A stretch of DNA of 13,874 nt, from NCBI GenBank assembly GCA_025360875.1, contig JANYBI010000494.1, positions 1 to 13,874 of the forward strand, written 5' to 3'. The stretch is from Lentisphaerota bacterium (GTDB lineage Bacteria > Verrucomicrobiota > Lentisphaeria > Victivallales > GWF2-50-93). The position numbers and the translations under genes were made by a program. Within the stretch, counting starts at the first letter, position 1. Each line of letters opens with the position of its first letter. Positions 4,820 to 11,978 of the stretch are shown here, in pieces. Below the pieces are notes generated by a model that saw nothing but the letters and a program-made list of their open reading frames with translations, ran no database searches and was not told where the DNA came from.

Positions 4820-7156
4820 TTACTGTGCGGCAGGCGGAACCACGGTAGTGGTGCCTCCGGTCGCCGGAGTCGCGGACGGGGTCAAGGCAGGAGCAGGAAC
4901 AGGAATTTTCTTAGTCTCTTCTTCAGGGACAAAATCCTTGCCGAGGATGGAGACCAGTTCATCCCTGCAATTATCATATCCTGGCAGGCCGGCGAACTCC
5001 TTATAGAGGAATTGCGCCTTTGTTACGGCCTTTTTCCTGTCGGTCGGCGCAATGTATCTTATGGAATCGAGAGTACTCTTATAGAATGCAAGGCATATGC
5101 TGTTTATTTCCAGATCATTCGGATCCAGCCTCTTGGCCTCTCCCGGCCTCCCAAGAAGCATTGAAATGTCTGTCTTGACATTAATCTCGTCCGTATCCTT
5201 AAACTCGTTCTTTATAATTGCATAGAGGCTGTTAACGGATATGGACGTCCATCTTTTGAGCGAAAATGCACCGACAGGATCCTGGATGTCTATTTCACCA
5301 TTGATGATTTTAATAAGCTTACCTTCATCAAGCTGTGCCCCAGCATACCTGGTTCCGCTATTTGTCAGAAGCGGATACATCTTGTCCATCCTTTCAAGTC
5401 TTGCAATCTTGACTGCAAACCATGGCTGCAACGCATCAGATTTTGACAGGGCGATATTTTTCAGCATTTCAGCCGTCTCTGCGAACCTCGCCTGTGAGAC
5501 CATCGTCATCACCTTGATCCTGATATCGTCCCTCCAGTAGTCATCGTATTCCCTGACGAGTCTGTCGGAACTGCTCTTCAGGTCGTCATAATCCTTCTTG
5601 ATTTTCGCCTTTTCCTTCAGGATGGACGCATTGTCCACCATTTTGACTATGTAGGACTCCTTGTCTTTAAGCTCCTCGGTCTTCCGTGCAATCTGAACCC
5701 TGAGATCATCACGTTCCTGGACAATTTCATCCAGTTTCTTCTGGGCCTTGTCCTTCTCCTTCTGGGAACCCTGAGAAGAAAGAACATAGCGCCTGCCGTC
5801 CTTGACAAGCCCCATCTTGTCGACTTCAAGCCTATGTATCTGCATCCTCAGGACGAGGATTTTCTCCTTGTCCTCCCTGGGAGTTCCAAGGTAGGCCAGT
5901 ATCTCATCGCATTTCTTCTCAAGATCCTCGATGGAATAATTCGAGCTCGCCTTCATGACATTGTCAAAGTCATCCACAAGCTTGATCTTCGTGCCCAGCA
6001 CCTTCGAATTGCTGTAGCCGACACCTGAAATTATGATGACGATGATAAGGATTACAGGTATAGCAAAAGCCAGGATCGAAAGCCAGACTCCTGTCTTCTT
6101 CTTGTTTTCAAGATCATCAAGCTTGAGTTTCTCCTTCTTCTCCTTCGATTCAGTCTGCAGCGTGTAGTCGAGACGCTTGATGGAAACCGTGTGCACGTCT
6201 GGCACCAGATCCTTGCTGGGAGCCGTCGTCTGCCTGACTTCCCAGATCTGCCTGAGGAGCTGATCCATGTTCTGGAAGCGGTTGTCGGGATGCTTGTCGA
6301 TCATTTTCTTCACAAGGGCATTGACCTTGGACGAAATGAACGGATCGATCTTGTTGAGAGGCGTGGGCTTCTGGTAGAAATGCTGCTTTGCCATGGAATT
6401 CAAGGTACTTGCATCGAAAGGAAGCTTGCCGGTAAGCATCTGGTAGAGACTTATCCCCAGGCTGTAGATATCGCTCCTGGTGTCCAGCTTGTCGCCAATG
6501 AACTGCTCCGGGCTCATATAGGAAGGACTTCCTGAAATCTCCATTCCCTGGTACCAGTCGGCCTGGTGCATGGCAAGCCCGAGATCCGTCAGTTTCGCGA
6601 CCCCTTCCTCGTCAAGCATTATGTTCTCGGGTTTCACATCGCGGTGTATTATCTTCGAATCATCCCAGGCGTAAAAGAGAGCTTCCGCGACCTGCTGTAC
6701 GATATGGAGCGCCTCGTCCACCGGAATCTTCTTTTCCCTCTTGATCTTGCTCTTGACGGTCTCACCGCGCACATATGTCATCGCCATGTAGCATGTCCCG
6801 TCGTCCTCATCGCCGACGCTGAGCGCCTGCACAATGTTGGGATGGCTGAGCTTGGCCGCCGCCCTTGCTTCGGCAAGAAATGACGCCATGCCCTTCGCAT
6901 TCGTGTATTTCTTTGAAAGTATTTTCAGGGCAACGTTCCTGTCAAGGGATATCTGCTGCGCGAAATATACCGCTCCTATGGAACCTTCTCCTATCTTCTC
7001 CTTTATGAGGAAGTCTCCGACTATCCTGCCAGGACCATATGGGTCGGTAGGTATGAATGGCTGACGTCCACAGTTCGGACAAAGCACCTTGTCTCCAAGG
7101 CTTGTCTGAACTATGTCCTTGAGCATGAATGAGCAGAATGGACATTGAAAACGCAT
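4820..7156 (-). CDS. Hanks-type Ser/Thr protein kinase with zinc ribbon, membrane helix and coiled-coil outer domain, 778 aa
   Basis: ATP-dependent Ser/Thr kinase. In order: a zinc ribbon (C5PFC8, C26PNC29); kinase domain about residues 45-308 with glycine loop GEGSIGAV (56-63), VALK Lys78, helix-C Glu96, catalytic HRDVKPEN (Asp173, Asn178), DLG in place of DFG (191-193) and SPSYMSPEQ in the activation segment; a linker with Lys/Glu-rich stretch; one membrane helix (358-380); then about 370 residues outside the cytoplasm, of which roughly 420-560 look coiled-coil, and a Pro/Thr/Ala-rich tail. All catalytic residues are present, so it should be active. AAGGA lies 10 bases upstream of the ATG at 7156. 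It is the last gene of a likely unit with yjbQ-like and kinase 2, both upstream. The outer coiled coil may sense envelope or protein signals; its ligand is unknown. Confidence 0.95.
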   Translation of the reverse strand: MRFQCPFCSFMLKDIVQTSLGDKVLCPNCGRQPFIPTDPYGPGRIVGDFLIKEKIGEGSIGAVYFAQQISLDRNVALKILSKKYTNAKGMASFLAEARAAAKLSHPNIVQALSVGDEDDGTCYMAMTYVRGETVKSKIKREKKIPVDEALHIVQQVAEALFYAWDDSKIIHRDVKPENIMLDEEGVAKLTDLGLAMHQADWYQGMEISGSPSYMSPEQFIGDKLDTRSDIYSLGISLYQMLTGKLPFDASTLNSMAKQHFYQKPTPLNKIDPFISSKVNALVKKMIDKHPDNRFQNMDQLLRQIWEVRQTTAPSKDLVPDVHTVSIKRLDYTLQTESKEKKEKLKLDDLENKKKTGVWLSILAFAIPVILIIVIIISGVGYSNSKVLGTKIKLVDDFDNVMKASSNYSIEDLEKKCDEILAYLGTPREDKEKILVLRMQIHRLEVDKMGLVKDGRRYVLSSQGSQKEKDKAQKKLDEIVQERDDLRVQIARKTEELKDKESYIVKMVDNASILKEKAKIKKDYDDLKSSSDRLVREYDDYWRDDIRIKVMTMVSQARFAETAEMLKNIALSKSDALQPWFAVKIARLERMDKMYPLLTNSGTRYAGAQLDEGKLIKIINGEIDIQDPVGAFSLKRWTSISVNSLYAIIKNEFKDTDEINVKTDISMLLGRPGEAKRLDPNDLEINSICLAFYKSTLDSIRYIAPTDRKKAVTKAQFLYKEFAGLPGYDNCRDELVSILGKDFVPEEETKKIPVPAPALTPSATPATGGTTTVVPPAAQ

Positions 7157-7173
7157 ATGTGTTATATCCTTAG

Positions 7174-7188
7174 GCGGGCTTTGCCCGC
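7174..7188. repeat. Short hairpin upstream of kinase 1
   Basis: A perfect 6-bp stem GCGGGC-TTT-GCCCGC just before the kinase start. A similar CAGGC-GCTTT-GCCTG hairpin lies at 7681-7695 before the YjbQ-family gene. Possibly RNA processing or stabilising structures; function unknown. Confidence 0.45.
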
Positions 7189-7204
7189 AATGTAAACTCG
7201 AAAT

Positions 7205-7244
7205 GTAAATATTCGCTGAATGGCATACTTCAGTGAATATTTAC
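7205..7244 (-). terminator. Hairpin overlapping the YjbQ-family stop codon
   Basis: Arms 7205-7220 and 7229-7244 pair over 16 bp with one G-T and an 8-base loop (TGGCATAC as written on the plus strand). The distal arm includes the stop codon of the YjbQ-family gene. There is no U-tract on the minus-strand side, so it is more likely a 3'-end protecting or attenuating structure than a classical terminator. Confidence 0.5.
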
Positions 7245-7660
7245 TCCCCTATGATCTTCACCAGCACCCTTTTCGGCCTGCGTCCGTCGAACTCTCCGTA
7301 GAACACCTGCTCCCATGGACCGAAATCAAGGCGCCCCTTGGTAACGGCTACAATGACTTCTCTCCCCATTATCTGGCGCTTGAGATGTGCATCCCCATTG
7401 TCCTCTCCTGTCCTGTTGTGCTGGTATGCGCCAACAGGCTCATGCGGAGCCAGCTTTTCAAGCCACTTCTCATAGTCCTGATGCAGTCCGGACTCATCGT
7501 CGTTTATGAACACCGATGCGGTTATGTGCATGGCGTTGCACAGGAGAAGCCCTTCCTTGATTCCAGATTCCGTCAAGGCGTCCTCCAGCTGGCCGGTAAT
7601 ATTTATAAAAGCCCTCCTGGCCGGCACATTGAAAACCAATTCTTTCCTAAAGCTCTTCAT
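7241..7660 (-). CDS. yjbQ: YjbQ-family protein (UPF0047, secondary thiamine-phosphate synthase type)
   Basis: A 139-residue, single-domain protein, the usual family length. Family landmarks: GLLLCNAMHITASVFINDDE (residues 37-56, with His45), Y-x-HN at 79-82, GEDNGDAH (85-92), and the closing LDFGPWEQVFYGEFDGRRPKRVLVKIIGE. The family forms trimers in the cytoplasm. The E. coli and related members show weak thiamine-phosphate synthase activity, but the true role is debated. The ATG at 7660 has AGG about seven bases upstream. It sits between two Ser/Thr kinase genes on the same strand (157 bases after one, 84 before the other), which may be simple co-transcription; no functional link is known to me. 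Confidence 0.93.
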   Translation of the reverse strand: MKSFRKELVFNVPARRAFINITGQLEDALTESGIKEGLLLCNAMHITASVFINDDESGLHQDYEKWLEKLAPHEPVGAYQHNRTGEDNGDAHLKRQIMGREVIVAVTKGRLDFGPWEQVFYGEFDGRRPKRVLVKIIGE

Positions 7661-7779
7661 ATAAACCTGTTAAAAATGTTCAGGCGCTTTGCCTGCAGGG
7701 ATTTATATAGGAAATTTTCAGAATTGCAGGAAACAAGCCGCAAAACATACTATTTATCTTTAAAATAGCAAGTTTTATG

Positions 7780-7818
7780 GTACGTATTCAGTAAACTAGC
7801 AGTTTACTGAATACGTAC
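7780..7818 (-). terminator. Perfect 18-bp hairpin at the kinase 2 stop codon
   Basis: Arms 7780-7797 and 7801-7818 pair perfectly over 18 bp around a 3-base loop (AGC on the plus strand). The outermost base of the hairpin overlaps the stop codon of kinase 2 (7818-7820). It is not followed by a T-run in the transcribed direction, so it could be either a terminator of weak type or an mRNA 3'-end stabiliser. Confidence 0.6.
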
Positions 7819-9302
7819 TACCATTTGAGTTTCTGGCTGTCATTTTTCCTGTCCTCTTCTTTCAACACCGGCGCCGACTGATCTTTTTTATCAGTTGCAG
7901 CTGGGTCCTGCTTCTGTTTCTTCTTTGCTTCCTGAGCGAGAAATTCCTGCAAGTCCTTTTGGGATGGCTCATCAATACCACGTGACGTAGCAGATGAATT
8001 TATCTCTTCTACCGTAATCCTCTTGTCCTTCTTTGAGGCATTATAATATCTTTTTACGAGAACAAAGACTGTTATTGCAACCACCACCATAATTAGAAAA
8101 ACAAATACCAGCAATATGGCGGCGAGTTTCCAGGAAGTCCTGGATTTTGCCGGCGAAGCCGGAGCACCCGAAGCCTTGAGCTCGGAATCAGATGTCTTGT
8201 TCCCCTTGATATCGCCCTGGAGCGCCTGATCCGTTCCAATGACTGTCTTCTGGGATGGAGACACAGCTGTTACCGCCCTGTCCATCGTCTCCGAACCGGA
8301 AGCTATGAATATCTGGCCACCCTCTTTCTTAGGCAGCGCTGTCTTGGGATACTGGCCTTTCATGACAAGGTCTATGTCCTCCCTCAGTTCCTGCCAGCTC
8401 TGCGGTCTTTCCTCACGCCGCTTCGCCATCATGATCTCGAGAAGAGTGCAGCATTGGCTGGTGAGTGCCGGATTCCTCTCGTTTGCAGGCGGAAGAGGAT
8501 CCTTCAGATGCCTGGATATTATCGCCATTGCCGTGCTGGCATCAAATGGCACGGTTCCCGTGACCATGTGGTAGAGCGTCGCTCCCAGGGAATATATGTC
8601 GGCCCGGAAATCTATGTTCTTGTCACCGAGCGCCTGTTCAGGACTCATGTAGAAAGGAGTACCGACGAAAGTGCCGGTCATGGTGAGTGTATTGTCTTCG
8701 TCTATGCTTTTTGAAATACCCAGATCCAGCACTTTCGCCACGCCCTTCTTGTCGATTATTATGTTGGCCGGCTTGATGTCCCTGTGGACTATCTTGCATT
8801 CCGTCCAGGCATAATCGAGCGCATCGACAATTGCTCTTGTAATCAGAAGCGCCTCCCTCTCAAGCATGATCTCGCCGGCATCGATCCTGTCCCTCAGGTT
8901 CTTGCCGTCAACATACGAGATTGCAAGATAATAAACGCCGTTGTCGACACCGGCATGATAAGCCGTGACAATGTTGGGATGGAAGAGCTTGCCTGAATTC
9001 TTCGCCTCCTTCATGAACCTGTCGAGGAAAAGCTGGTTCGAAGTGAATTTCGGGGAAAGTATCTTAAGGGCGACATGCCTGTCCATGGCCGCATGGTAAG
9101 CGAGCCAGACTTCGCCCATCCCTCCGGTCCCGAGCTTGCTCTTCAGCACGAAATCGCCTACTACCATCCCCTCGGAAATACCTGGAATTGGTATGATGAC
9201 GCTGTTACCGCAGTCTTTGCAGTTTATGATGCTCCCGCAAAGGCTGTTGTCGGCTACAAGCTTAGTATGGCATCCCGGACATTCGAAGGAAATTGTCGGC
9301 AT
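7818..9302 (-). CDS. Hanks-type Ser/Thr protein kinase with zinc ribbon and membrane helix, 494 aa
   Basis: I chose the ATG at 9302 because GGGG lies 10 bases upstream; the TTG at 9311 would abut the GGGG directly. Layout: zinc ribbon (C8PGC11, C28KDC31); kinase domain about 50-315 with glycine loop GTGGMGEV (58-65), VALK Lys80, Glu99, catalytic HRDIKPAN (Asp175, Asn180), DLG (193-195) and GTPFYMSPEQ (214-223); a linker rich in Ser/Thr and Lys; a membrane helix (about 391-416); and a Lys/Glu/Asp-rich C-terminal tail of about 75 residues. All catalytic residues are intact. It is a paralogue of kinase 1 in its first 320 residues but lacks the long coiled-coil outer domain. It is the first gene of the likely three-gene unit. 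The Ser/Thr linker could be autophosphorylated; substrates are unknown. Confidence 0.95.
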   Translation of the reverse strand: MPTISFECPGCHTKLVADNSLCGSIINCKDCGNSVIIPIPGISEGMVVGDFVLKSKLGTGGMGEVWLAYHAAMDRHVALKILSPKFTSNQLFLDRFMKEAKNSGKLFHPNIVTAYHAGVDNGVYYLAISYVDGKNLRDRIDAGEIMLEREALLITRAIVDALDYAWTECKIVHRDIKPANIIIDKKGVAKVLDLGISKSIDEDNTLTMTGTFVGTPFYMSPEQALGDKNIDFRADIYSLGATLYHMVTGTVPFDASTAMAIISRHLKDPLPPANERNPALTSQCCTLLEIMMAKRREERPQSWQELREDIDLVMKGQYPKTALPKKEGGQIFIASGSETMDRAVTAVSPSQKTVIGTDQALQGDIKGNKTSDSELKASGAPASPAKSRTSWKLAAILLVFVFLIMVVVAITVFVLVKRYYNASKKDKRITVEEINSSATSRGIDEPSQKDLQEFLAQEAKKKQKQDPAATDKKDQSAPVLKEEDRKNDSQKLKW

Positions 9303-9352
9303 CTGTATCAACCCCGTTTGATGATAGGATTTTTGAATTTTTCAATGCGAGG

Positions 9353-9381
9353 AAAGTAACTCGGAATCAGTGAAGAGTCAA
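9353..9381 (-). promoter_or_regulatory. Possible sigma-70-type promoter for kinase 2
   Basis: On the minus strand TTGACT (9376-9381), 17 bases, then TACTTT (9353-9358). The -35 is good, the -10 keeps only the most conserved positions. It would give a leader of roughly 45 bases to the ATG at 9302. Confidence 0.35.
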
Positions 9382-9453
9382 GGAGTCTGAGGCAGGATCA
9401 GACGTTTTCAATCCCAATGGCATGCCCCCCGGACTGGTATGTCATTTCCCATA

Positions 9454-9666
9454 GACTAACCACAGAAGCCTCAGAGAAATTTATGAAAAGCCGTAAGCTC
9501 CCGATTAATATTCTTTCCTCTGTGCACTCAAAACAACTAAACATATTTATTTTTAATATGAACAAAAATTTATCGTTTTTTGAGAGCACAGAGTGAAGAG
9601 TTGATTTTCTGAATCCCATGTGCCTATCTGCATTCTTTCCATTCTCTGAGATCTCTGTGGTTAGTC
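9454..9666. repeat. Nested inverted repeat with CACAGAG/CTCTGTG motifs
   Basis: Outer arms 9454-9478 and 9642-9666 pair at 22 of 25 positions (GACTAACCACAGA...CTCAGAGAA). Inner arms CTCTGTGCACTCAAAA (9518-9533) and its near complement (9578-9593) match at 15 of 16. The 213-bp unit can fold on itself. CACAGAG-type motifs are common in intergenic DNA of PVC-group genomes as far as I recall, and a degenerate relative occurs at 11881-11970. Confidence 0.6.
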
Positions 9667-9705
9667 CTTGGAAAGACCCATTACCGCGGAATATTGCTGG
9701 TGGTA

Positions 9706-10497
9706 TCAGCGGTGGATGGTGTATACGGAACCGTCCAGGCGGACTACATTGCGCCATTCCCGTCCGGTTGCTGTCCAGCTGCCATCGGCAGTCATGACAG
9801 CATTGTGCCCATACAGTATTTCGCTTCCAGTGTCCATCCTCGCGGCATCGCAACAGGTGGCCAACAGGGCGGAACCGTTTCTCGTCCTCATGGTGGTCAG
9901 GAGATAGGCATTGGCAGAAGTATCAAATTCGGCGGTGGCATTCCTGTCCTCCCACAATTGCACACTTTTGGTCTGGCTATGCGTCATGATTTCATCCCAC
10001 CAGCGGTAGCCAACACCGGCCGTAACAATATTCGAGCCATCTGTGCCATTAGTGTCGCGCGGACCGAAATACTGATAAGGAAAGTAGATCGCGTTATTGA
10101 CGTTATAGCCAAATTCCCATTGGGAATAGTGCAGGCGCCAGCCATCGTAGCCTCCGCCGGTCTTGTCGCGGATTTCGGAACACATTCCGTACAGCTTATC
10201 TTTGATGTAACCGTTGTTGAAAAGCTTATAGACCTGGCCGCCATCATACCCGCCGTTGGCCTGGTTCCAAGGACCAATCAACTGTGCGGTTGGCAGTTCC
10301 TGAAAGTCACTGGCATAACACAGGCAGGACAGACCGTACTGGTGCATCTGGTTCAAACAGATCATGACCTTCGCCGTGTTGCGTGCGTTTCTCAGGGCCG
10401 GCAGCAACAGGGCCGCCAGTATTGCGATAATGGCAATAACCACCAGCAGTTCGATCAGGGTGAAGGAGAATCGTGATTTTGATTGGACTGTTTTCAT
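9706..10497 (-). CDS. Type IV pilin-like secreted protein (prepilin N-terminal methylation domain, 263 aa)
   Basis: I chose the ATG at 10497 because AGGGG lies about six bases upstream and the leader is then the normal short length; the frame continues to 10548. Residues 10-34 hold FSFTLIELLVVIAIIAIL, the class III leader and hydrophobic helix of pilins/pseudopilins. Cleavage would be before Phe12, with Glu16 at the +5 position; the -1 residue is Ser rather than the usual Gly. After the helix the ~230-residue body has cysteines and ends NVVRLDGSVYTIHR, matching the DUF1559/GspG-like secreted proteins that Lentisphaerae, Verrucomicrobia and Planctomycetes encode in large numbers. It is exported and embedded in the membrane until processed. 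It is preceded by a strong promoter of its own. Confidence 0.9.
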   Translation of the reverse strand: MKTVQSKSRFSFTLIELLVVIAIIAILAALLLPALRNARNTAKVMICLNQMHQYGLSCLCYASDFQELPTAQLIGPWNQANGGYDGGQVYKLFNNGYIKDKLYGMCSEIRDKTGGGYDGWRLHYSQWEFGYNVNNAIYFPYQYFGPRDTNGTDGSNIVTAGVGYRWWDEIMTHSQTKSVQLWEDRNATAEFDTSANAYLLTTMRTRNGSALLATCCDAARMDTGSEILYGHNAVMTADGSWTATGREWRNVVRLDGSVYTIHR

Positions 10498-10559
10498 GGA
10501 ACCCCTGGATTTCTCGGTTTCTCCGGTTTCAGGAATTTTGATTTCCAAAACTGGATATG

Positions 10560-10588
10560 ATTATACTCAAATATCAGCTGAAAGTCAA
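10560..10588 (-). promoter_or_regulatory. Sigma-70-type promoter of the pilin-like gene
   Basis: On the minus strand TTGACT (10583-10588) is followed by exactly 17 bases and TATAAT (10560-10565). This is near-perfect to consensus, placed about 60 bases upstream of the ATG at 10497 and after the stop of the upstream gene, so the pilin-like gene is likely transcribed independently and strongly. Confidence 0.75.
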
Positions 10589-10630
10589 GGGTTCTGCGAC
10601 AGGATATGCCGCTATTCCGTTTTAGGAAGT

Positions 10631-11650
10631 CTATTCTTTTATCTCCACCGTAACGGGGCTCGTTGAAATATTTCCGCCCCAAATCATAATTTCCTTGCCA
10701 TTGTCAGGACCAATACGAACCTTTTCCTTGCAGGCAGATTCCATATAAAGGCCATAAATTTTGTAAATCCCAGCTTTGCCTGTATCAAGACCTAGCTGTT
10801 TAAGGGATTTCACAATTACCTCTCCCTTGCCTATGCCTCCAAGTTTCCAAGGAGAACCAGCTTTGATCTCCATCAGACTTGGAGCATTTTTATCCCATCC
10901 CATGACTTCAGGACGCTGCAGGAGGACATTCTTTCCGTCGGGCGTCTCAACTATATATGCATCATTCCGATATCCATTTGAATATTTATTGTCCCATACA
11001 TAAATGGATTCCTTCTGTTCCGCATTGGCGAGTTTGAGCGTGAAAGTCAGCTTAATGTCCTCACCTGGCCTGATCATCGTCTTTTCCACCTCTATGGTTC
11101 CCTGCAGGCCATCAACAACGTCTCCGCCTTCGGATCCGACAGTCCACTTATTTTTAGGGTAGTCAACAGATAAACTTTCAGTTTTAGGAATTGCCCAGGC
11201 TGTAAAATGCCAAATAGGTAATGCTTCTCTCCTGCTTCCGCAAACTGTAGTAATTTTAATATTTGTCATATTGCCTTCGGAAGGCAAAACATCCATCCCG
11301 TCATCTTCCGCGTTATAGCCGGCCCTTATGAAAATGACTATCATACTTTTATTGAAATCGATCTTGTCCGCTGGGATTTCGATCTTCTCCATAGAATATT
11401 TGCCCAGTTCTTCTGATATCTGCTTCCAGCGGGATTCGCAACGGACTACCAGACATCCGAGACTTCCGAAATTCCTTACCGCACCTTCATATTTTTCTCC
11501 AGCGACCATTCCTTTGAGAACCGGCTCGATCTTTGCGGATTTCGCAACTGTTTTACCTTCTTCCCCGTCTGCATACATTTCAAATGTGCCCACCGCTCCC
11601 GCTATCAGCAAAACTGCCGTCGCAAATTTAATTACTGTCTTTTTCATCAT
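10631..11650 (-). CDS. Secreted protein with PrcB-like and Ig-like regions, 339 aa
   Basis: The ATG at 11650 has GGAG six bases upstream. Residues 1-27 are a signal peptide (MMKKTVIKFATAVLLIAG..., cleavage likely after MYA). Residues about 55-155 contain a segment with WKQISEELG, then IDFNKSMIVIFIRAGYNAEDDGMDV and KITTV, which resembles the PrcB C-terminal domain (the GG-Y turn of the family is replaced by NAEDDG). Residues about 185-339 are a beta-rich region starting GTIEVEKTMIRPGEDIKLTFTLKLAN and ending SPVTVEIKE, like the BsuPI/Ig-like domains of secreted proteinase inhibitors. So the protein may be an exported inhibitor or adhesion domain protein. Assignment is from fold pattern and is tentative. 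It is divergent from the U32-family gene across a 328-base gap. Confidence 0.8.
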   Translation of the reverse strand: MMKKTVIKFATAVLLIAGAVGTFEMYADGEEGKTVAKSAKIEPVLKGMVAGEKYEGAVRNFGSLGCLVVRCESRWKQISEELGKYSMEKIEIPADKIDFNKSMIVIFIRAGYNAEDDGMDVLPSEGNMTNIKITTVCGSRREALPIWHFTAWAIPKTESLSVDYPKNKWTVGSEGGDVVDGLQGTIEVEKTMIRPGEDIKLTFTLKLANAEQKESIYVWDNKYSNGYRNDAYIVETPDGKNVLLQRPEVMGWDKNAPSLMEIKAGSPWKLGGIGKGEVIVKSLKQLGLDTGKAGIYKIYGLYMESACKEKVRIGPDNGKEIMIWGGNISTSPVTVEIKE

Positions 11651-11840
11651 ATGTATCTCCTTTTACGTTGAACATATATGACGAATGAAAATACCAAATA
11701 TTAGGAAAACAGCAAATCATTCTTTTTAAAATATGCATTCCCCGTATAATTAATGTGCTTCATGGTTTATATTTCTGTGTTATCTGTAATACTATTCCTA
11801 TCCGGCATATTAGTGTTTTTGCACGTTTATTTCAGAGCTT

Positions 11841-11875
11841 ATTGTTAAGTTTTTGCGAAGCAAAACCTTAACAAT
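11841..11875. repeat. Hairpin in the divergent intergenic region
   Basis: Arms ATTGTTAAGTTTTTGC (11841-11856) and GCAAAACCTTAACAAT (11860-11875) pair over 16 bp with one mismatch and a GAA loop. Its role is unknown; a terminator of the plus or minus strand would need a U-tract, which is weak. Confidence 0.55.
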
Positions 11876-11907
11876 TGTATTTTTCGTGTAATTCGTGTGT
11901 GCAGTTT

Positions 11908-11931
11908 ATCCCGATTCAAAGACATCGGGAT
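11908..11931. repeat. Short hairpin ATCCCGAT/ATCGGGAT upstream of the U32 gene
   Basis: Perfect 8-bp stem with an 8-base loop, about 50 bases upstream of the start codon. Could be an operator or RNA structure; unproven. Confidence 0.4.
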
Positions 11932-11978
11932 GGTTAATGTTTTTCTGTGTAGTCTGTGTGTTCTGTGGTTATAAAAAT

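Larger units (their letters stand above)
9303..9705. other. Intergenic stretch between kinase 2 and pilin-like gene
   Basis: About 400 bases without a supported gene; the open frame at 9398-9853 on the minus strand overlaps the pilin-like gene out of frame and crosses the repeat element, so I reject it. It contains a possible promoter for kinase 2 and a nested inverted repeat at 9454-9666. A small GTCTGA/TCAGAC hairpin lies at 9385-9403 followed by GTTTTC; it may be a weak terminator on the plus strand. Confidence 0.5.
11651..11978. other. Divergent intergenic region before the U32 gene
   Basis: No gene in 328 bases. It holds two hairpins (11841-11875 and 11908-11931) and, from 11881 to 11970, a run of degenerate GTGTNNTTCGTGTG/CTGTGTAG-type words. 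No clear Shine-Dalgarno precedes the U32 start. Promoters for both flanking genes must lie here, but I see none near consensus. Confidence 0.5.

Noticed and set aside
4610..5164. Open frame of 184 codons on the plus strand
   Set aside because: It overlaps the C-terminus of kinase 1 antisense and is low-complexity where it does; the kinase is clearly the real gene.
9398..9853. Open frame of 151 codons on the minus strand
   Set aside because: It runs out of frame across the pilin-like gene and then through the nested inverted repeat; no Shine-Dalgarno and no protein-like pattern.
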